A stretch of 64,000 nucleotides of DNA, from positions 124,001 through 188,000 of the forward strand of contig NZ_JAEPQA010000002.1 of NCBI RefSeq assembly GCF_017640745.1, in the 5' to 3' direction. The notes under the pieces are model-generated. The model worked only from the letters and a program-made list of their open reading frames with translations, made no database searches and was not told where the DNA came from. Within the stretch, counting starts at the first letter, position 1, and each line of letters opens with the position of its first letter. Made by a program: the position numbers and the translations under genes. This DNA is from Nisaea sp. (GTDB lineage Bacteria > Pseudomonadota > Alphaproteobacteria > Thalassobaculales > Thalassobaculaceae). Of this stretch, positions 60,501 to 64,000 are shown piece by piece.

Positions 60501-61036
60501 CCGTCGACCAGGGACGCTTCAAGCGCGGCCAGCTCATTCACCGGATGCTACAGGTCCTTCCGGATCTGCCGGCGGAGCGGCGCCGGGAGGCGGGAGCCTC
60601 GTTCCTTGCGCGACCGCTGCACGATCTCGCCCCCGAGGTGGCGGCGCGCTATCTGGACGAAGTCATGGCGGTGCTGGAGCATCCGGACTGGGCCGGGCTC
60701 TTCGCGCCCGCCTCGCGCGCCGAGGTGCCCATCGTCGGACAGGTCGCGACCGGCGACGGCGGGATCACGGTCGTGTCCGGCCAGATCGACCGTCTGCTCG
60801 TCGAGGAGGCGCGGGTGACGGTGGTCGATTTCAAGACCAACCGGCCGCCACCGGAACGTCTGGAGGATGTGCCGGCAGTTTATCTGAAGCAGATGGCCGC
60901 CTACCGGGCGCTTCTTGCCGGCATGTTCGAAGCCCGCGAAGTGCGCTGCCTGCTGCTATGGACGGACGGGCCGTTCCTGACCGAGCTGCCGCCCGACCTG
61001 CTCGACTCATACGCGCCCGGCGCCCCAGCCGCTTAG
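57515..61036 (+). CDS. addA: double-strand break repair helicase AddA
   Basis: A 1173-residue UvrD/Rep-type helicase-nuclease that processes DNA ends for RecA loading. Walker A is WVAASAGTGKTKVLTDRV, motif II is HILIDEAQDTNPEQW, motif V/VI regions are MTVHGSKGLQAPIVFMPD and LLYVAMTRAEDRLYV, and the C-terminal nuclease site is VTVVDFKTNRPPPERL. Length and motif order are normal. It is the downstream partner of addB. Confidence 0.96.
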   Translation: MAEHDPKAVIQEADRAQRRAADPAASVWVAASAGTGKTKVLTDRVLNLLLAGADPGRILCLTFTKAAAAEMSARISGKLSEWAVTGETVLIKKLEYLLGRQPKQNEIALARQLFARTLDTPGGLKIQTIHAFCQAVLKRFPLEAGLPPHFQVMDDRTAAERLWDARDRVLNMAAADPESVLGQALRLINRRFAEETFDGLVSELLQERARLARFIEAIGGKERIGAALRTHLDLPPEETAETVLRDGLADSALDLVGLRRAVEALVESSKTDMERGAALADFLTADGARRPELFESYCGVFLTGGGEMRKRLATKAAVEFFADIETVLAREGERLIALKERLNAHGLAERTSAVLRISAAVLDGYEAGKRRGALVDFEDLVATVCDLLKRPGVAAWVLFKLDGGLDHILIDEAQDTNPEQWEVVQALTEEFFAGEGAYEEARDAGRSIFAVGDVKQSIFSFQRADPEGFLRMRRHFAERVAAAAGTWASVDLEVSFRSGAAVLGLVDRLFNSRPAGEGVLEVGDDGELLSIRHGVSRGGDASLVEIWPPFLPAESEEEGSWALPLAQRGLDNPASRLAAAIAGRIRSWIERGEILPSKGRPIGPGDIMVLVRRRGGFVHEMVRALKERDIDVAGVDRMVLSDQIAVMDLIALGRFLLLPEDDLTLATVLKSPLIGFDEDELFELAWNRKEKRLWRELRRRAPEKASFARADQLLTSYLARTDTMPPYELFAGILAEGEPSGRRRILERLGIEAADPLDEFLAQALEYERGHVPSLQGFLHWLEASESDIKRDMEGGEGGRVRVMTVHGSKGLQAPIVFMPDTMQVPRGTAKILWSESDDGVPVPLCAPAKAEDAAASADAKEAAERKRNEEYRRLLYVAMTRAEDRLYVAGWATKQRAPEGNWYDLVRAAMGDLAAEVEDSTISAASGSDLPLLRHETAQEREVTPPAEVTSGTDARKPVPGWALSQPAPEPVPPRPLMPSRPSDPEPALRSPLSPVDQGRFKRGQLIHRMLQVLPDLPAERRREAGASFLARPLHDLAPEVAARYLDEVMAVLEHPDWAGLFAPASRAEVPIVGQVATGDGGITVVSGQIDRLLVEEARVTVVDFKTNRPPPERLEDVPAVYLKQMAAYRALLAGMFEAREVRCLLLWTDGPFLTELPPDLLDSYAPGAPAA

Positions 61037-61083
61037 GGGAAGTTCCTTTCCCCCTTGGAAATGCTGGGCCCTGGCCGGTTGTC

Positions 61084-61112
61084 TTGACGGGGCTGCCGAC
61101 GCTTCCTAGATT
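61084..61112 (+). promoter_or_regulatory. candidate sigma-70 promoter of trxA
   Basis: TTGACG and TAGATT are 17 bases apart, about 60 bases before the trxA start. It gives trxA its own promoter in addition to read-through from addA. Confidence 0.5.
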
Positions 61113-61171
61113 CACGGTTCATGCAAGGGTGGGAGCCCGGCATGCGAGACAAGGCAAACGAGGAAGCCCCC

Positions 61172-61492
61172 ATGTCGACGGTTACGGTTACCGACTCTAG
61201 TTTCTCCGACAGCGTTCTGAATTCCGACAAGCCGGTTCTGGTCGATTTCTGGGCCGAATGGTGCGGCCCCTGCAAGGCGATTGCACCGGCGCTCGAGGAA
61301 GTGGCGCAGTCGATGGGCGACCGCGTCACCGTCGCCAAGATCAATATCGACGAGAATCCGCAGACCCCGCAGCAATACGGTGTGCGCGGCATTCCGACCC
61401 TGATTCTGTTCAAGGATGGCCAGGTCGCCGCGACCAAGATGGGCGCGATGCCGAAGGCTCAACTGCAGCAGTGGGTCGACGAAGCACTCTGA
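61172..61492 (+). CDS. trxA: thioredoxin
   Basis: A 106-residue thioredoxin with the redox pair in DFWAEWCGPCKAIAP and the cis-proline in VRGIPTLILFKDG. It reduces protein disulfides in the cytoplasm using thioredoxin reductase. The ATG at 61172 has GAGGAAG upstream; the track start at 61121 adds 17 unconserved residues. A strong terminator follows. Confidence 0.95.
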   Translation: MSTVTVTDSSFSDSVLNSDKPVLVDFWAEWCGPCKAIAPALEEVAQSMGDRVTVAKINIDENPQTPQQYGVRGIPTLILFKDGQVAATKMGAMPKAQLQQWVDEAL

Positions 61493-61520
61493 TAGGGTCT
61501 GGATCTACCGGAACCGATAG

Positions 61521-61551
61521 AAACAGGCGCTGATTCGGCGCCTGTTTTTTT
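61521..61551 (+). terminator. intrinsic terminator of trxA
   Basis: AAACAGGCGC-TGATTCG-GCGCCTGTTT is a perfect 10-bp stem with a 7-base loop followed by a T-run. The T-run overlaps the stop codon of the convergent PAS_5 gene, so the hairpin may serve both. Confidence 0.93.
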
Positions 61552-62095
61552 ATGTGCTCCGCTTCCTGCCGAATATGGAAAAGCTGCCCACCTGTTTCAC
61601 CGGCGCGTCCTGCTCGACGACGACGATCAGCAGCACGAACTGGTCGACCGACGACCCGTTGGAGCTGTACGGCAGGATGAGCCGGTCATACCGCAGGTTT
61701 CCACTGTCGCCCCCGATCGGGAAGACGCGCTGTGAAAAATGCGCCTGGCCCGATTCGGATATCTCGCGATAGGTCCGGTTCGCCGTCTCGAGATAGTTTC
61801 CTTCGTACAGCTCCTCGAAACTCTTTCCGGTCGGATCGCGGCCCGCACGCCGCGCGATTTCGGTGCCCGCAAGGCGATACCGGAAGACAGGCGCTTCCTG
61901 CTGTCCGCTGCGCTCGATGATCGCCATCCTCGGCATGGAGCGATGGAACTGCAGCGGGTCGAAACTGCTGCGCAACGGAACGTCGTCGCCGCGCCGGTTC
62001 GACTTCCAGTGATCGAACAGCGCGCGGTGTTCCGGATGAGAGAGGTCCGCAGCGTCTGCGATCGTCCCGCCATAGTGTTTATCGTCGTTTGGCAT
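61550..62095 (-). CDS. PAS_5 domain protein
   Basis: A 181-residue protein made of one PAS_5 domain: HRALFDHWKSNRRGDDVPLRSSFDPLQFHRSMPRMAI is the typical start, and VFRYRLAGTEIARRAGRDPTGKSFEEL is the family core. No output domain is fused, so its role is unknown, probably sensory or regulatory. It is the clearest of three such proteins in the window. It ends at the trxA terminator and is divergent from the glycosyltransferase. Confidence 0.88.
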   Translation of the reverse strand: MPNDDKHYGGTIADAADLSHPEHRALFDHWKSNRRGDDVPLRSSFDPLQFHRSMPRMAIIERSGQQEAPVFRYRLAGTEIARRAGRDPTGKSFEELYEGNYLETANRTYREISESGQAHFSQRVFPIGGDSGNLRYDRLILPYSSNGSSVDQFVLLIVVVEQDAPVKQVGSFSIFGRKRST

Positions 62096-62448
62096 ATATA
62101 GGCCAGTAAAAGCAAAATTTGCTTGATTGGTTTCCAGAAAAAGCTAGTTGCCAAACGTCGCGCGGCAAGTTGTATTTGATAAAATACATCGTAATATTAA
62201 TAGGTTACGCTTTGTTAAAATTGATTTTGAATCCAAAATACCGTGGAAATAGACCGAGAATCGGTCATTGTCGAATAAGTGGTTAATTTATTGAGGGCTT
62301 TAATTGACGTAACCCTATATTCCGGGATGGATTCTATGGGCTCGAATTATATCTCCCGGTCTCTTCATGCTGCCGGCTGTACGAAGTCTCCGGCTGTCGT
62401 TAAAGATGAGCCGTCGTATCCCGCCATCAACATTTCCTCCGCCGGTCC
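62096..62448. promoter_or_regulatory. AT-rich 353-base divergent spacer with three dyads
   Basis: Between the divergent PAS_5 and glycosyltransferase genes lies an AT-rich region with three near-perfect dyads: AAGCAAA-A-TTTGCTT (62110-62124), TGTATTT-GATA-AAATACA (62171-62188) and GACCGA-GAA-TCGGTC (62252-62266). They could be operators or weak hairpins. A small ORF occupies the end (see next entry). Confidence 0.5.
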
Positions 62449-62452
62449 ATGA
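62327..62452 (+). CDS. small upstream ORF coupled to the glycosyltransferase
   Basis: An ORF of 41 codons, too short for the track, runs from ATG 62327 to a TGA whose bases overlap the start of the next gene as ATGA. The next gene has no clear SD, so translation through this ORF could deliver ribosomes to it. The peptide (MDSMGSNYISRSLHAAGCTK...) is not recognised and its own SD is weak. Confidence 0.35.
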   Translation: MDSMGSNYISRSLHAAGCTKSPAVVKDEPSYPAINISSAGP

Positions 62453-63981
62453 GCAACAGAACCGATATTCTCGACCGGCCAGACAAGATTGAGGCCTATG
62501 TCGAGCTGTTCTGTACGCTTGCCGGTAAGCAGGGCGGTTGTAGCTGGCAGAAACGTTTTCTCAGAGATGCACCGGCCCGCTTGCTGGCGGTGAGTGCGAG
62601 CGTCGTGCGGACCCTGGTAAACGGGCAAACGGGCTTCCGGGACGCGCTCAATTTTCCGGCTTCATATTATTTCGAGCCGCTGCTCGACGCCGTTCTCAGA
62701 GAGCAATTGCGGCGCGGCGATACGGTTTTCGAGTCCCCGCTCTCCGTGCTCGAGCGCCGAGACGATCCCGGGATAGCGCTCGCTGCAACCACCTCGGCAA
62801 TGCACATTGCGGGTGCGCCGGAGTCCCGGAGCTGGCCGGAATGGGGCTTGCAAGGCGGGCGGCGCCTCCGCCTCGGCTATGTCACCTCCGACCTTCGGAT
62901 GCACCCTGTGGGGTTTTCCGTCCGGAGCATGCTGGTTCATCACGATCGCAGCCGGTTCGAGACCTTCGTCTATGACCGAACGGCGGAGCCGGTCCGTCCG
63001 GTTCAGGGGCCGGTGCGGCTGTCCGTTGACCATTTCCGGGAGGTCGGGGGTCTCCCGCCGGCGGCGCTCGCGGAGCGGATCCGTGCCGACGGGATCGACA
63101 TCCTGGTCGACCTGAGCGGCACGCCGCTGAGCCCGGAAGAGGATGTCTTCCGCCGCGGTCCGGCTCCTGTCCGGGTGGCGATGATCGGATTCCCCGGGGC
63201 GACTGGTGCGGAGACCGTGGATTACACAGTCGCGGACAGGGTCGTGGTACCCGAGGAGGAGCGCCCGGGTTTCTCCGAACACCTGATCCTGATGCCGGGA
63301 AGTTTCCTGCCAGTCGACGACCAGGCGGAGGACGACCCCGCCCCCTCCCGCGCGGAGCTCGGGCTGCCGGAGGACGCTTTCGTCATGGCCGCCTTCAACC
63401 GGCTCAATAAGGTCGACATGGCGACGCTTCGGCTCTGGTTCGAGTGTTTGAGACGGATTCCCCGCGCGCTGCTCTGGGTCGCAACGCAATCGGAGGAGGG
63501 GACGGAGAATCTTCGTCGCTTCGCCGCGCAGGCGGGGCTGTCGCCGGACCGGATCCGTTTCGCGGAGCCCACCGGGATCCGCGATCACCGGGCGCGTATC
63601 GCCGCCGCCGATATCGCCCTCGATCCGCTCGGTTACAATGGCGGTCACACGACGGTGCTGGCGCTCGCGCGCGGCGTTCCGGTCGTGACACGGCCCGGCC
63701 GCTGCTTCGCCTGGCGGATGTCGGCCAGCATCCTGACCGCGGCGGGCTTACCGGAGGGAATCGCCGACAGTCCGGAGGACTATCTCGCCCGCGTTGAGCG
63801 GTTCGCCGCCGATGCTCCCTTTCTCGCTGCCATCCGCGCCCGGCTGCGGCAGCCGGAACCGGGGGGCTTCTTCTCGACGAAAGCCTATGTCGCGGCCCTC
63901 GAGGCTGCATTCCTGCAGATTGCGGAGAATCGGTCCGCCGGTTTGCCCGACCGGGATATCGAGGTCAAAAGTCCGGGTTGA
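62449..63981 (+). CDS. O-GlcNAc transferase-family glycosyltransferase without TPRs
   Basis: A 510-residue GT41-type protein. The catalytic half shows RLRLGYVTSDLRMHPVGF, MIGFPGATGAETVDYTVADRVVVP, FNRLNKVDMATLRLW and LDPLGYNGGHTTVLALARGVPVVT, matching the C-terminal domain of SPINDLY/OGT proteins. The TPR repeats that normally precede it are absent; about 140 helical residues stand in their place. It probably glycosylates a protein, possibly flagellin or another surface protein, but the acceptor is unknown. No SD is seen at the ATG. Confidence 0.85.
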   Translation: MSNRTDILDRPDKIEAYVELFCTLAGKQGGCSWQKRFLRDAPARLLAVSASVVRTLVNGQTGFRDALNFPASYYFEPLLDAVLREQLRRGDTVFESPLSVLERRDDPGIALAATTSAMHIAGAPESRSWPEWGLQGGRRLRLGYVTSDLRMHPVGFSVRSMLVHHDRSRFETFVYDRTAEPVRPVQGPVRLSVDHFREVGGLPPAALAERIRADGIDILVDLSGTPLSPEEDVFRRGPAPVRVAMIGFPGATGAETVDYTVADRVVVPEEERPGFSEHLILMPGSFLPVDDQAEDDPAPSRAELGLPEDAFVMAAFNRLNKVDMATLRLWFECLRRIPRALLWVATQSEEGTENLRRFAAQAGLSPDRIRFAEPTGIRDHRARIAAADIALDPLGYNGGHTTVLALARGVPVVTRPGRCFAWRMSASILTAAGLPEGIADSPEDYLARVERFAADAPFLAAIRARLRQPEPGGFFSTKAYVAALEAAFLQIAENRSAGLPDRDIEVKSPG

Positions 63982-64000
63982 TCAGGCGCCCTCGTCGAGG

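Noticed and set aside
61036-61053. GGGGAAG-TTCC-TTTCCCC hairpin after addA
   Set aside because: It includes a wobble pair, is short, and lacks a T-run; termination not supported.
63982-64000. End of a minus-strand gene (TGA stop, preceding codons Leu-Asp-Glu-Gly-Ala)
   Set aside because: Only six codons are inside the window, too few to support a gene call.

Overview
The window looks like the chromosome of a high-GC alphaproteobacterium, most likely Rhodospirillales-like. The evidence is gene content and order: ubiG/lysC-ptsP-rodZ-ispG-hisS-prfA-prmC-DUF4167-clpB, secA with a periplasmic parvulin, argJ and mutT, and divL-tsaE-amgK-murU-addB-addA-trxA. No rRNA, tRNA, CRISPR array, insertion sequence or prophage was seen. 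Most genes are housekeeping; accessory genes are inserted between conserved blocks.

Layout. 1-4.5 kb: the end of a TacT-like GNAT, clpB with a candidate RpoH promoter, a MOSC protein and a GNAT. 4.5-16.5 kb, minus strand: DUF4167, prmC, prfA, hemA (glutamyl-tRNA reductase), hisS, ispG, a RodZ-like protein, ptsP and lysC. 16.6-21.4 kb: ubiG, DUF1178, a fused aminotransferase-SDR with an overlapping methyltransferase, and a small PAS-like protein. 21.4-30.4 kb: secA, a two-gene accessory insert (2OG-Fe(II) oxygenase and FkbM methyltransferase), an unknown protein, a parvulin, argJ, a GNAT and mutT. 30.4-38.6 kb: an SDR, a secreted unknown, a gamma-glutamyltransferase homologue, a membrane adenylate cyclase, and an AmmeMemoRadiSam locus (Memo-AMMECR1 fusion, AEC-type permease, divergent radical SAM enzyme). 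38.6-41.8 kb: a BoxR/BzdR-type regulator divergent from a flavodoxin and a benzoate-CoA ligase. 41.8-46.8 kb: two small related ORFs, then a queuosine operon (VUT transporter, queA, tgt, queG) behind a structured leader. 46.8-49.6 kb: a PAS_5 protein, an aromatic amino acid decarboxylase and an alpha/beta-barrel protein. 49.6-61.5 kb: divL, tsaE, amgK, murU, addB, addA and trxA. 61.5-64 kb: another PAS_5 protein, an AT-rich dyad-rich spacer, and an OGT-family glycosyltransferase without TPRs.

How the genes fit together. The minus-strand block joins translation termination (prfA, prmC, hisS), isoprenoid synthesis (ispG) and entry to tetrapyrrole synthesis (hemA). The right-hand block joins cell-cycle signalling (DivL), tRNA t6A formation (TsaE), peptidoglycan sugar recycling (AmgK, MurU) and double-strand break repair (AddAB). 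The queuosine genes give import of a Q precursor plus the last tRNA-modification steps. Points most worth following up are the possible SD-sequestering pseudoknot ahead of the Q operon, the AmmeMemoRadiSam locus with its permease, the C5-pathway hemA in an alphaproteobacterium, the aminotransferase-SDR fusion, and the BoxR-controlled benzoate-CoA ligase.
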